A stretch of 64,000 nt of DNA from Lutraria lutraria (lineage: Eukaryota; Mollusca; Bivalvia; Venerida; Mactridae), in NCBI GenBank assembly GCA_964023205.1, contig OZ026844.1, forward strand, positions 9,152,416 through 9,216,415, read 5' to 3'. Of this stretch, positions 46,500-61,400 are shown piece after piece. Position 1 is the first letter of the stretch; every line of letters begins with the position of its first letter. Below the pieces are notes generated by a model that ran no database searches, was not told the DNA's origin, and saw only the letters and a program-made list of their open reading frames with translations. A program made the position numbers and the translations under genes.

Positions 46500-49400
46500 A
46501 TGCCGGACATACGCCTATTGGTAGGCAGCCTGCTCCTGATATTTGTTACAGGTAAAATATACGATTATACTTATTATTAATACGATATTTTAAATGCAAT
46601 TTCAAACTAACTGTTACTTAAAAAAAGACAAGCATAGTACATAATTTATAGTTGTATGTCTTACTTTATTTTTAGGAGCGAAAGCTCCTATAGCTATACA
46701 CCACTTTTTCTACTTATTATTTAATGACACCTCTTACATCCACGTTGCAAAAAGTACCATTTGTTGTATAAGTATACATTGCAGACTTTTTTTTCAAAGA
46801 AAGAACTCGAAGAAACCTTATGAATTATTTGAAAATTCAATAGCAGTACATTGTACATGTATATCAATAAAAATATGTTATCTTAAGATTAATCGTGTAG
46901 TCTAATTGCCATTATTTTGCCAATTAAATATCATTACTGTCTTATTATGGTTTTCTATTGTCGTATTAAAGCCGCAAATTGTTCAAACTTCCTCTCATGG
47001 CATACATACAAGACGCATTCTGTATATTAATTATTCGGTATTCATTAATTGAAGAAAACTAGCAATTTATTTACGATTAGTAAATTATTTAAATAAAAAG
47101 ATAAAAAAAATATATAAAAATTATTTACGGACAGTGCTGAAAATACACCGATGAATAACCAAAACGAGAACTTATTTTATTACTTTTTTTTCAGTGGAAG
47201 CCGGACCGTCTGGTATGTATTTTTATTAAGTATCCTACAACAACAATTTAGTAATACTCTATAACACGCTTCATAGTATTGCCAAGTGTAAATGCTTGTT
47301 TAATATTTGTATTAAGTCATTGAATTTCAACGCTTTGGTGTATATTAATATTGTCGTATTGTCAAATGTTAATTACTTTTGATGTCATCGTATTTTATTT
47401 TGATGTTGTATATTAAACAATAATGATAGATGGTTTTATTGTCCTTATTTGAAAGAAATTATAGTTTTAAAAATTCAGTATCTTTTTAATTTGTGTGGGC
47501 TTTTTATCGCTTATGCTAAACTTGCTAATGGTGTCTGTGGACATTTATCTGAATGTCATACAACATTTATGCAGCTTCCATATATTATGCGAGATATTGA
47601 AAGTACAATATGTTTAAAGGATGTACAAATCACACCGTGGGGCAGGTTTGTTGCGATGGGAACCTACAGCCTCGTACTGGAGAAAAAACATGTTGCTGTG
47701 GAGACGAAAGTTTTGACCCAACCAATAAAATATGCTGTAAAGGAAAGATCATTGGAAGAAAGAACATGTTTAAAACAGTTGATTGCTGCTGTACGTATAT
47801 ATGAAAGATCAGTTAAAGCAATAGTAGAAATCTTTTAAAAAATAAAGATACATTGAAAGAAATATAATATTCACTGGAGCTCAAGTTGCACGACCAGCTA
47901 GGGTCATTTGACGACTGCCAAGCGTGGGTCCCGGCTTTCCTCCTAAAAGCTGTCAAAACATTTAAATTTGGGGCACACAACAACGAAAGCAAGGTTCCTG
48001 AAAGCACGTGCAGACTAGAAGGAAAGCCGGGACCCACGCTTATTTTTTGTCACTTCCGCCAATCGAAAAAATGGCGAGTGTGCTACCTTGGTGTTTTTTA
48101 TACACTCAACAAGGAAAAAATTAAAGATTTTTCTTTCGACAGATTTGCGTTGTTTGATGAGATAAATTGAAAAATAACGTCTATTAATATATAAAAATCT
48201 CGGAATCGAGTGCCTATGATTCGAACGCTATGAAATGACTTTAATTTTTAGCTTTAATTATTACTAGTAAGTGCTGTTAGATAATTTCACTTACATTTAC
48301 AGCATGTAACTTCCCGAAGATAGACATCATTTTCGTGTTGGATTCATCCGAAAGTGTTAAGGAAGATAATTTCATTTTAATGCTGGACTTTGTGTCTGAC
48401 TTAATCTTGAATGAAAACACGAGACTTGGCCCAGATGGCATACAAGTAGGAATTCTTTCATACTATCATTTTGTGTCAATACGATTCCATCTGAACGCCT
48501 TCAAGGATCACCTGGAATTCGAAAAAGCGGTTAAAAATATCCCTTACACACGTGGTAGCACCAACACTGCCTTAGGAATAAGGTAATGGACACAATGTCT
48601 TTTCAAATTATATCCTTCCGTTACAGTAAAAAAATCATTAATTATAAATAAAGCTTTTTTATAAGAATGACACTTTTAATTCATATCTATAATAGAAAAT
48701 GTATGTTTTACTAAAAAAAAATTGAGTGAGTCAAATTTATTTGAATTTACAAGTATATTGTCTGAATGTAAAGAAAATGAGAGCCGTCAGATTTTCAATT
48801 AAAATGCACAAGCTAAATGCACCAATAAAACTAGTTTATAAATACGTCTATCGATTGCTAGAGTTGCTATCGACGAAATGCTGACAGAGAAAGCAGGAGA
48901 CCGACCAGATGTAGACGATATCATGTTTGTAATTACGGATGGACAGTCAGACAATGCCACTGAGACACTTGCAAGTGCCGAGTCGGCCAAGCAGAAAGGT
49001 GTGAGGTAAAACCTTTTTTAAGTGTTTGTTTAGTTCCATATGGTTTTGACCTTATTTTCTGAGGAGTGGGATGTTCCATTGTAAATGTTGCTGTCAGACA
49101 TCCGTCTAATATTCTATCCAGTTGATCTACCTAGTATTGTATGTCGTCCCCTTAGAATTAAAAGGGCATATCTTGCTCATTCATACTTGTCAGAGAGACC
49201 CTTTTACTACTATGATAACGGTATACACTACTCCTTTGCCACAAATGACTACTCCAGTCGTCTACACACGAAATTGACTACACTTGACTGGTTGCAATTT
49301 TTTTGTCAAATTATGAGGGAGAAACATATACATTCTTCAGTTCTTGGTCTCTGTCACAAATCGATGATTTAAAGAACAGTAGTCATGTACCTCATAACGG

Positions 49401-52400
49401 GACTAGATTTTTGTGGGACCTATTCAGGGAAAGGATCACATTAAAGTTTTGAATGCCCTGAACTTGTGTTTTACATCGACTTTATCATCGCTGTTTCACT
49501 ATGTTTATTTTTGCAATTGAAATAAAATCACAATCAAACTAAAGATACAAATATCACAATTCAGTTGTCATGGACAAACAAACAAACCAAACATTATACT
49601 CTTGTGGATTGTTCATAGCAGTGGGGCTTTTTCAAGGCCTTATTACGATGCACCAGAATAAGAAACTCCTGAGTGATTCACCATTCTGCATTCATTTACG
49701 TCATTGTGGAATGGCTTAATTTTTTGGAACGGTCGCGAAATTATATTATAATCTTTCAGAGTAATAACTATCGCTGTTGGTGATGAAGTGGACCAAAAGG
49801 AATTACGTGGAATAGCATCAAAACCTTCAGGACAAAATATGTTCAGCGCTAAAGACTATTCAAGATTAAGCAAACTTGAGCCAATGATGTTTTCGACAAT
49901 GTGCGAGGGTGAGTATGATGCTTTTTTTACTGTTGCCGGTGGTTATATTTTAGTCTCAAAACCAATTCAAATGAATTACCTTTTTTCCACATGGCTTCCA
50001 ACATTTGTGTTATAGGATAAGCTTAAAACAGAACATCGTAGATCACGAACAACACATTCAGAAGGATATTTCGACTTTTATTCGGTATTTATTCAAAGTA
50101 GATCGAATTTTGCACAAAAAACATAATTGTTTCCTTGGTCAGGATGATTATACAAACAAATACCTTGGAAAGGCAACTGTTTACGTGTAAAAATATCTTG
50201 AAATGTTAAGAAAAAGTTCTGTAGTCAGATAAATTATGCACAAACGTGGCACAATACAAAACACACAAGTTACAAAGGCATACTGAATTACTTACTTTTA
50301 CTCACAATACCATTCCTTATTTCTATGCAATGGCTAAAGTGAAGGGTTCAATAAAGTGGATATAATGAAGCAATTATGTGAGTTCTCGGGGAAGCGTCAT
50401 AACTAAGTTCTATTGTATAAATACAAAAAAATATACATGCATATTTGATTATAGACGTATGTTTATGGTAAGGTTGTTTTGGGTGTTGCATTGTATGTAT
50501 ACATTGCCTATAAACCGATTTTCTGATTAGTCATAATATGTGATGGCAAATTGCCAACAATAAACAGATCATCATCGAGATTGGATTAACACTGGTGATG
50601 AAATATAAGTTAATGTCCAATATTGAGTACATTGATAAGTTTATCCTAACCCTTGGAACATTTGTTATAAGACTTAACATAATCTATTACTAAATATAAA
50701 AAGATGCCCAGTGCAAACAGTTCGTCACCGATCCAGAAACAACAGAAAACTAATAGGGGGAACGTTCATTAGTGCAAAATACATAATTACCATTCAATGT
50801 GAAGTTCAAATTGCAGACGAAGATGGTTTATGTGGAGCATGGTACCTACTACTGTAACTTTATACTTTATTAAAGTTTTTATCAATTTTGCACTCATGAC
50901 TATATCGTGAGACACATATCAAACATGTTGCACGTGCTTATCGTGTATGAAGTAAAGATATATATGTATGTCGCGTCGGAAGTTCCGATATAAACTGTTT
51001 GTTAATGTTCGGATCTTAAAAAACAATATTCAATATTTTAGATCGACCAATTTTGGAAGAGGACGGTAAGTTGTTTTGGACGAACATTATTTTATTTATT
51101 ATTTTAGATTTCTTCATTAGTCCAATTGTGTTTGGTTATATTTCGTTTCTCTCCTAAGTTTATTTTCATACCTGTACGTATTTACTGATTTATGATTCTC
51201 TGCGATGAGTCCTTGTAATGCAGTTAACACAAACATGAAATGTAATAATTCAACAATTGAAAAGGGCAAATTTCTGTATTTATGACGTTTTCGATGTTTG
51301 TCAAACTTTGCTAATTTCTTAAACGTATTATGTAATTCAAACATATAAAACAATGAATCGAGTGTGATCACTGATCAGATTCAAAGCCATCTCATTGTGT
51401 TCGTGTCTCTGGGCGGACGTTAAAAATCGATTGTCAGCACGTTAAACGCCGTTTTCAGAGGCCGGTTCACACAGACATTTTCCTGAACCATATTGTAACC
51501 AGTATACTCGCCGGTATACTAACTTACACCTCCAACAAGATCCGGCAACCAGCTTTCGATCATATCTGTTATTTGCAGTGTTTTTACTGGAAATAACATT
51601 TGACATTCAATTACTAGTATTCATCATTCCCCCTGTGAATTACATATTGTTTTTATTTAATTATCTGTTTATCATTATTATCATTAATCTGTGTCGTTTT
51701 TATTATTTTGTTTCAATGAGGGAGAGTGTGAGGTTAATTTACGTTACCCCCCCCCCCCCCCTGTTGCAGAATGTTCATACCCTTTTGGAAGACTGAGTTT
51801 TGTCTCAATTTACTCGATGCTTAATAAAAAAATATCATCTACTACGTAGTTGCTCATAAGAAAGCTGGTATTTTCTTTATATCTAATCATCTAATCACGA
51901 TATTACATACGTCTTTATATTAAACTTCTTCCTTAACAAATTATATGCTCTATTTAGCTACCTTTGAAAACTAAACGCTTAAATTCTTTAGTACCACTTA
52001 CTCCTAATAATTTGTGTTCTGTCTCTAGTTTCTATGGTCCTAATGTTTCTAAGATTTATTATTTAATCTCGTTTATTTATCTATGTATTTTTTTATTTTT
52101 GTTTCCCAAGGGGTAAATTAGTGATTTGGCCTTGTTCAAATCCCTAGTAGCTTAGCTGCTCACCGTTATAAGGCGGTCAGTGTTTTGTAGCCAGTATTTT
52201 GTACGTATCTACGTGTTTGTGATAGGCTTTGGTTGAAGTTTTTGAAGAAGGTAGTTTTTTGGGAAGGTGTGATTTTTTGTAAGCGTTTTGTTTTCGGAAT
52301 CCGTTCAACTACAGCAAAGCCTCGTCATGCTTACACCCCACATTCGTCGACACCCCGGTATTAGAGAAGTTTTTGATAGGACAGATACATTGTCTTTAAT

Positions 52401-55400
52401 CTTCATCTGACAATTTTATCAGAAATACGGACATCCCGCTATTCCAGTATCATGGACACTAATGACAGTATCAACATGTATATTAACACTTCAATTAACC
52501 TCATTAATACGGACACTTGTTATCCAGACATATTTCATCAGTCATAAAAAGTAACTCTATATGCCCCTGTATGAGTGAAAGTGCCAAACGTGGCATGATG
52601 TCAATTTGAAGGTTTTTATTTTGCATTTATATAAGGTGTTAATTACCCTTGTAAATCCAAATTGTTAAGATATCCAAGATATCCACAAGTTTGTATTTTG
52701 AGCAATTATTTTATCAAATTTCAATTAATCTTTTATTACAATCTTATCAGCTATATCTGATGAATCTAGAAATCGTACAACTATGGGAAACTGTAAAATC
52801 TTGCACATACAATATGTACATTCCACTCGTCTCTGGATGAGCTCCTTTATTGTTGACACCCCCTTAAAATGGTTTACTGTCCGTAATTTAGATGTTTTAC
52901 AGTACGCGCGTATATTTCAAAGCAATGAATCTGGGAAGATAAAATGTGTGTCTCTCATTATTTTTTAGAATTCCGTTGTGGCAGCCAGCCTTACCGTCCA
53001 GACACTCACATGTGCTGCCAATGGTCTGTGGCCCCAAAAGTTGCCGGTGATCGAACTGAATGTTGTGGTACCATGACGTATGATCCGACGAAACAGATAT
53101 GCTGTGCAAACGACCATATATTAGATCTAATACAAGGTGGAAATACACAATGCTGTGGTCTAGAAGTATATGATAGCAAACGACAAATATGTTGTGGACA
53201 TACGGTATGTACATTCTTGAAGGATGGTGCGACTATTATCACATATCATATCGAAAAAAGTGTTATATTTTGCAGTATATTTGAACTTCATCCATTAAGG
53301 GTATGGTTTTCTGATGAACGCTACAGACAATAAACGAAACGGACAAGTGTTTTAGTATTTAAACACTTGGGTTTTTTATACATAATACTTAGCTTAAAGC
53401 CCCATTAGCATATAAATTTATCGGTTGTAATAGTTTCTGTTAGTCCGGTGTGTTTTCCTCACGTACACACTTAATAGAAAGAAAAAATGTTTCCAAAACC
53501 ACTATCGTATTTTTTCAATATCATTGAAATAAATACTATTTATAGAACAGCTGTGTTTCCAGCAGTCAAGTTATGCACACGTCGTATTTAATGACGTCAC
53601 GCACTCTACATATTTCCAGTTTACAAAAGCAAAAATCACAGTGAAATGAGTGTTTTAAGAATAAAATAGGGCTCGTTTCGTCGGTAATAATTATCTTGGG
53701 ATAATATCAGCAATTGTTTGTTTTTTGCATATATGTTTCTATAGCAAAAAGCTAATGGGACTTTAAATATGTTCCATGAAAACATGAAGGAATTTGATAG
53801 GACTTTACATTACAGAAACTTTGTCATAGCAAACATGAAATGCAATATTATTTCGTGTGTACTGAAGTGTTTTTAATGTCCATACACATTTTAACAGGCA
53901 CTCATATGTTCGGGCATAATGTTGATTACGGCCAAAAAAATAGAGAAAATACTTTGCAAAATGTTCCACAGCCATAAAAATCCACGAAGGAATGAATATA
54001 GAATTAAATCCTATTATAAGATTATCTATCCCATAACAGTATGTTACCATGAATTTATCAATCAAACGTTTTGCGTTGTCAAACAAAGCTTTGTATTGTT
54101 TCCACCATTCCAATCATAATCTTATTATGCAACAGATCTTCTTGTAAAGACATATGTTTACAGATCAGAAGGTGTTAAACATAACGCTTCACCAAATTGC
54201 TACACGAAACAAAACACGTGGAAATTACAAAAATAAAAAAAAACAATGCAACATGCTGAAAATCACATTTCGCTAGAGGTGTATCGCTTGTGTACTTGAC
54301 ACGATACTTCAGCTTTGGTTTGACAAGTACTGTAGCCGTAAACTATCACACACCAAACTTAAATCAGTATGGCTCACATTAAACTTAAATCAGTATGGCT
54401 CACATTAAACTTAAATCAGTATGGCTCACATTAAACTTAAATCAATATGGCTCACACCAAACTCAAATCAATATGGCTCACACCAAACTCAAATCAATAT
54501 GGCTCACATTAAACTTAAATCAGTATGGCTCACCAAACTCAAATCAATATGGCTCACTTAACTCAAACCAACATGGCTCACACCAACCACAAACCAGCAT
54601 GGGTCACACAAACATTTATGTAATTTAAACGAATTAATATTAGTTATTATATATTACCTGACGGTGTTCCAAATTGACGTTTTAACTCCGCTCGGATAAT
54701 CATCTGTGGTGAAGAAATTATACACTTGTTTAAAAAAGGCATTCAATCACCATCGATCGAAAGTTTTTTAATACAAATAATAATAAAATAATATAAATAC
54801 AATTTTTAAAATGCAATCTTTTTATTATTATAGGTTCAGCCGTTAGTGGCTGGCAGCGACACACATTGTTGCGGACACGAAAGTTATGATCCCATGGAAA
54901 GACTTTGTTGTCAAGGTGCGTAGTTCTTACTTTCTTTGTCATTGTTTAACATAGGATTATATATTTTACTTTTTCTGCCAAACAATGCACGCTATTAGGA
55001 GGTAAAACAGTTATATACAAACTAAACAGAAAATACGTAAATTTAAGGGAGCGCAGACATAAATCTAGACTTATTCATGACAATCTAGTGGCAAATAGTA
55101 AATGCCCATTTTGAAAGTTCAAAAACTCTCTAGAAGATTATACATCAGCGACAAAATAGCTTTCGTCAGCTCACATGTACAACGTATTTAGCTAACACAT
55201 CATTTTTCTCACAACAACGTACTTTGTACATGGTTTGTAGGTATGATATTTCCCGCACATGTACATCCTATCTGTTATCACTGTGGAGATGACGGACACG
55301 AAATACCACAATTTGACCCAAATGTCAAAGTATGCTGTAACGGAAAACTTATGCCGGCCGTGGCTGGAAATCTAACATGTTGTTGCAAAGGCAAAGCTTT

Positions 55401-58400
55401 TGACCCATCTGACAAAATATGTTGTGCCGATGTATTGCAAAACAGAAATGGTGGAGATATTTCGTTGTGTTGCGGTGAAAATAATCTAGATCCAACAAAG
55501 GAGATTTGTTGCCATGGTGCAGTTCAGCCTTTTCGAAATGATAAGATTTCCAAATGCTGTTACCAACGTAGTTTTGACCCAGAAATACAAATTTGTTGTG
55601 AAGACTTACAAATTTTGTCAAAAAAGCATGCTGACGATAGCTGTTGCTGCGGCAACAAAACATACAATCCTGATAATGAAGTTTGCTGCGTAGGCAATGT
55701 TCAGGAAAAGTACAAGAAAGGCACTCAGTGCTGCGGTTCGAAGAGTTTTGATAGCACACAGTTTTTGTGCTGTGATGGACGGATACAAAACCTTGCAGGA
55801 CAGAAAAGCGCAACAAGGTGTTGTGGAACAACGAGCTATGATGTTATGAGACAACTGTGTTGCAACGGAAAGCCTGTGAAGAAGGATAATAAAAATGACG
55901 TTGGATGTTGCGGTAGCAAAACATATGATCCAAAATCTCAATACTGTTGTGATGGAGTGAAAGGAAAGCTGTACAGTACTGGCACCAGATGTTGTGGAAC
56001 AAAAAGCTATGACGCAAAACGACAAATTTGCTGCGGAGGTAAATTAAGTTCAAGTAGTATGCAATGCTGTAATAACGTTATTCTCAACCCTAAAACACAA
56101 GTCTGTTGCAATGGTACATATATGCGACCGAAAGATAACAAACTTGATAATGCATGCTGCGGTAGTGCCACTTTTAACATGGAATCGCAAGTCTGCTGCG
56201 AGGGAATACCTCAAACAAAGCATAAAGGTTCTGAAATGACAAAATGTTGTGGAAGTAAGAGTTACAACCCAGATACCCATTTATGCTGTAATACAGTTTT
56301 AGTTGAAAAGCGAAAAACGAATGACAATTGGTGCTGCGGTGATACTACTATTAATACTAACAAAGAGATATGTTGCCGAGGGAAACCTAGCGCAATAAAG
56401 GAGAATATCGACGACACATTTTGTTGTAAAGAGGAAAGTTTTAACATGGTTACAGAGATGTGCTGTTCAGGAAAGATAGAAATTAAGCGATCTTCAAATG
56501 ACGACTCTTGTTGCGGAAATACCACAATGAATACAAAGTCAGAGGTATGTTGTTCAGGTGTACCTCGAAAGGTTAAAGATACCCAGAGTGCGTTTTGCTG
56601 TGGTGACGAAGCTGCAGATGATAATGAACATATTTGTTGCGAAGGTAAACTGATTGCGAAAACAACCAATGCAGATGACAGTTGTTGTGGTAAAACTGCA
56701 ATGAATTCGATGACTCAAATTTGCTGTCGTGATGTTCCTCAACAACTCATCGCTGATGAATATACAAAATGTTGTCAGCATGAAAGTTTTGATTCAAGAA
56801 AACACCTTTGTTGCAATGGTGAGATTGTCCGTAAGAGAGATAATGCCGACAGTTGCTGCTGTGGGGAATCGACTATGAATCCTGAAACAGAAATATGTTG
56901 TATAGACAAAGTACAAAGATCGTTCGCAGGTAAAGACACCAAGTGTTGCCTTTACACCAGTTACAACGATGATGTTCATTTGTGCGAAAATGGAAGAAAC
57001 CTGAGAAAGAAACGAAATAAAGAAGATAACTGTGTTTGTGGAATGACAACTATGGATTCAAACAATGAAATATGCTGTGATGATGTACCACAGCCAAAAC
57101 TAGGTGATAATTCCAAATGCTGTAAGCAAGTCAGCTACAATGGTGACAATTCAGTGTGTTGTAATGGTGAAGTTATTGATAAGGTCAGTGTAGATGATGA
57201 TGTATGTTGTGGTAAGACTACAATTGATTCTAAAACTCAAGTTTGCTGCAGGGGAAAACGAAATAAGAAATATCCTGAAGGTACGTCTTGTTGTGGCGAA
57301 ACTAGTTACGGCATTGAAAGCTATTTATGTTGTGATAATGAAGTTAGACAAAAGAAGAAGCGCGCTGACGATAGTTGCTGTGGTACTACGACATTAAAGT
57401 CAGCTGATGAAATTTGTTGTCAAGGAAATGCTCAACCTGCGAAAGGTGATACAGATATGTGTTGCGGTGCTGATAGTTTTAATCCCAATACTCACATTTG
57501 TTGCGATAACACAGTTATAAAGAAAAACAAAAAAGAAGACAATTGGTGTTGTGATGGCATACCTTATGATACGAATACACAAGTATGTTGTGACATGACA
57601 GTACAATCAGCAAATGGTAATGTCGAGCAATCTCGATGTTGCGGACGACGAAGTTATAACAGTGAAACACATCTTTGTTGCGATGAGACTTTGTTGAAGA
57701 AGAAGAATGGAGATGATGACTGGTGCTGTGGAAATATTACATATAATACGAAAGCTGACGTTTGTTGTATGGGAATGTTTAAACAACCTCGATATGGTTC
57801 GAAAACTAAGTGTTGTGGGGAAAATAGTTACAACAGTAATACACAGCTCTGTTGCAATGACAACATTTTTGATAAGGAAACTAGTGACGATGACGTATGT
57901 TGTGGTGAAACTCCAATGAATTCAAATCGTGATATTTGTTGTCAAGGTCATGTCCATCAAAACGTTGTCGAGGAATTTACTCAATGCTGTGGAACTGCAT
58001 CGGTTAACACAAGAACTCATATATGTTGTAGTCAACAGTCCATCAGAGCTAAACGATATGAAGAAGATGATGTATGTTGTGTTGATACGACTATGAATTC
58101 CGCGCAAGAGGTTTGTTGCAGCGAGGGACCTCAACCCGTGACAAGTTCATTTGAAAACACCGACTGCTGTAATGGACGGTCTTATGATACTACTAAACAA
58201 TTATGTTGCCAAAGTATGGTAATAAAGATGTTGAACGATGGGGATAATTGGTGCTGCAATGGGGTTTCCATGAACACAAACAACGAGATGTGTTGTAATG
58301 GAATAAAACAACCTCGTGCTGCTAGTGGAAACACACGTTGTTGTAAAACTGTGAGCTATGATCCGGACGAACAGTTATGTTGCAACGGTACAAATTTAGT

Positions 58401-61400
58401 TGAAAAGAACAAACCGGATGATAATATATGTTGCGGTGATCAGGCCATGGATACTAGGACCCAGGTGTGCTGTTTGAATACGCCAAGTAAACGATCGGGT
58501 GGTGAATATGCTAAATGTTGTGGTGATGAAAGCTATGATTCTAAATCACACATGTGCTGCGAAGGAGACATTGGTGATTGGAGAGTTGTAGAGAAGAAAA
58601 GTCAAAAGGACGATTCTTGTTGCGGAAATACTACTATTGATACCGATAGAGAAATGTGTTGTGATGGAAATCCCGAAAAGGGTGGAAGAGATACTCAATG
58701 TTGTCATGGCAAGGGTTACAACAGCCGCGATTATATTTGTTGCGATGGCTTTATAATAGAGAAGACAAATAACGATGATGATAGTTGTTGTGGCATAGGA
58801 GAAGATGCGGTCCCAATGAACGGCAACAAGGACATATGTTGTCTAGACAATAAACAGCAACGCACTGGTGGTGCTGACACTATGTGTTGTGTAAATATTG
58901 CATACGATCCTAAATCACAATTATGCTGCGACGGTACCGAAGTTATTACAAAATCTAGTGATGATGATAATTGTTGTTGTGGTCCTTTCCGTTCAATGAA
59001 TTGTGATAGTGAGTTATGTTGCAAAAATATTCCACAACCCAATCCTGTACCAGGTAAATTTAAATGTTGTGGAAATGCAAGTTATAACACTGACACTCAA
59101 CTTTGTTGCCAAGGCAACGTCATAGAAAAAGTGGACATTGACGATAACGCTTGTTGTGGTACTACCTCTTTTAACACTCGAAATGACGTTTGTTGTCAAG
59201 GTGAATACAGACAACCAAAGAAGACCTTGTACTCGGAAGATACGGTGTGTTGCAACAAAGTAAGTTATGATCCAAGTAGCGAAATGTGTTGCAGCGGCAG
59301 AGTTGTAAATAAAGCAAATGGACAAGATAGTTTATGTTGCGGAGATAGTACAATGGCATCGAATGATTTGTGTTGTGAAGGAAACCCTCAACCAGGCGGA
59401 AGGACGTATCATTGTTGTAACAGCGTAAGTTTCGATACAAAAACACATCTATGTTGTGATGGGCTAGTAAGAAAGAAAAAGAACAGGAACGATGACGTTT
59501 GTTGTGGTTCTGATTCTACTTTAGATAGCACAGCTGAAATATGTTGTCAAGGTGTTCCTCGTGTTGTTAATTTAGAAACAGGTGATTGCTGTGGTGACAA
59601 GGGATATGATAAGCGTACTTCCATCTGCTGTTATGATTCTGACGTCATCGGGAAAGAGACCGAAGAAGACGACGTATGTTGTGGTAATAAAACTATGAAT
59701 CAAAACTTGCACGTTTGCTGTAATGACGTTAGACAATTGAAATCCGATGGTGATACTACATTGTGCTGTAAGGAAGAAAGTTATGATCCACAATTGCAGA
59801 TTTGTTGCGATGGATCTACGTTAAAAGACAAATCTCAACCTGATAACGATGGCTGTTGTGGCGATACAACATTCAATAGTAATTCAGAAATGTGTTGTGA
59901 CAATACACCGAGTCTAAGAGCATCTGCTAACTTCTTGTGTTGTGGCAAAATCGGCTTTAATCCTATTTCATACGTGTGTTGTAATGGTGGGTTAATAGAA
60001 AAGAAATCTTCATCAGACGATGCTTGTTGTGGTAACACGACGATAGATATTTTGAACGAAATTTGTTGCCAGGGCACGCCCCAACAAGGCAACCCTTCCC
60101 AATATGATTGCTGTGGCTCTGAAAGTTATAGGAAAAGTACTGAACTGTGTTGCTCATCTGGTAAGATTGTGAACAAGGGAAGGCCTAATGAAGATTGTTG
60201 TTGTGAAAATAAAGGAATGAATTCAAAAGAAGACATTTGTTGTTCTGGAAATGTTGCTAAACGAAAATCTGGCGCACTTACTAGATGTTGTGGTGAATCA
60301 GCATATAATCCGGAGAAAGAAATCTGCTGTGATAATTCTGTGAGACAAAAAACTAAAACAGATGACAATTTGTGTTGTGGAAACACAACTTTTGACGCAG
60401 ACACACAAGTTTGTTGTCATCACGTACCTCAAGAGAAAGTTTCTGGAAAGTTCACTCAATGTTGTGACATCCACAGTTTTGATCCATCTGTGGCACTTTG
60501 TTGTGACAGAGGTGTTGTCGAAAAAACTAACCCAAAAGATTCGTGTTGTTGTGGGAAAAAGACATCTTACAATCCGCTGACACAAATTTGCTGCGCTGGT
60601 CTTATACCACGAGAACTGAAAGGCTACAACACACAGTGCTGCGGAACTGAAAGCTTTGATGCAGATACGCATTTGTGCTGCCATGAAAAAATAATTGAAA
60701 AGAAAACAGAAACTGACGATGCATGTTGTGGGAAAAAAACTTATGATGGGGTATCAGAAATATGCTGTGAAGGAGAAGTTCAGAGAAGAAACGGTGGTAA
60801 ATTTTCTGACTGTTGCGGTAAAATCAGTTACGATATGGTTAATGAGATGTGTTGTAATGGAATTGTGACAATGAAGCGGAAAGAAAGGGATGATGTTTGT
60901 TGTGGGAATAATACTATGCACACTGGTACCGAAATGTGTTGTGAAGGCATGGTGAGTAAAAAATATTCCGACTTTGGTAAATGTTGCGGAAGCGAAAGTT
61001 ATGACACACGTGATCGACTATGTTGCGACGGATATAAAAGAAACAAAAGAAATGAAAAAGACAACGGTTGTTGTGGAGATACAACATTTAATTACGCATT
61101 TGAAGTATGCTGCATGGGCAAACCATCGCCTATTTTAGGACGAATTACTCTATGTTGTTTGGACAAAAGCTACAACGGTAAATTATCTATGTGTTGTGAT
61201 GGAAGAAATATTGTCGATAAAAATAATGTAAAAGATAATTGGTGTTGCGGCGATTCGACAATGAACACTCGCGATCATGTTTGTTGTGAAGGAACAAAAC
61301 AAACAAGATATGGTAAAGATACTAAATGTTGTCAAGAAGTAAGTTACGATTCTAATGTCGCCATGTGCTGCGGAACAACTGTTGTTACAAAACATAGCGA

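Noticed and set aside
47449..47838. 129-codon frame over the first galaxin exon
   Set aside because: Wrong frame; the Cys-Cys pattern and splice phases support the frame starting at 47620.
54395..54628. 77-codon frame with HIKLKSVWLTL-type repeats
   Set aside because: Produced by the 26-bp minisatellite in an intron.
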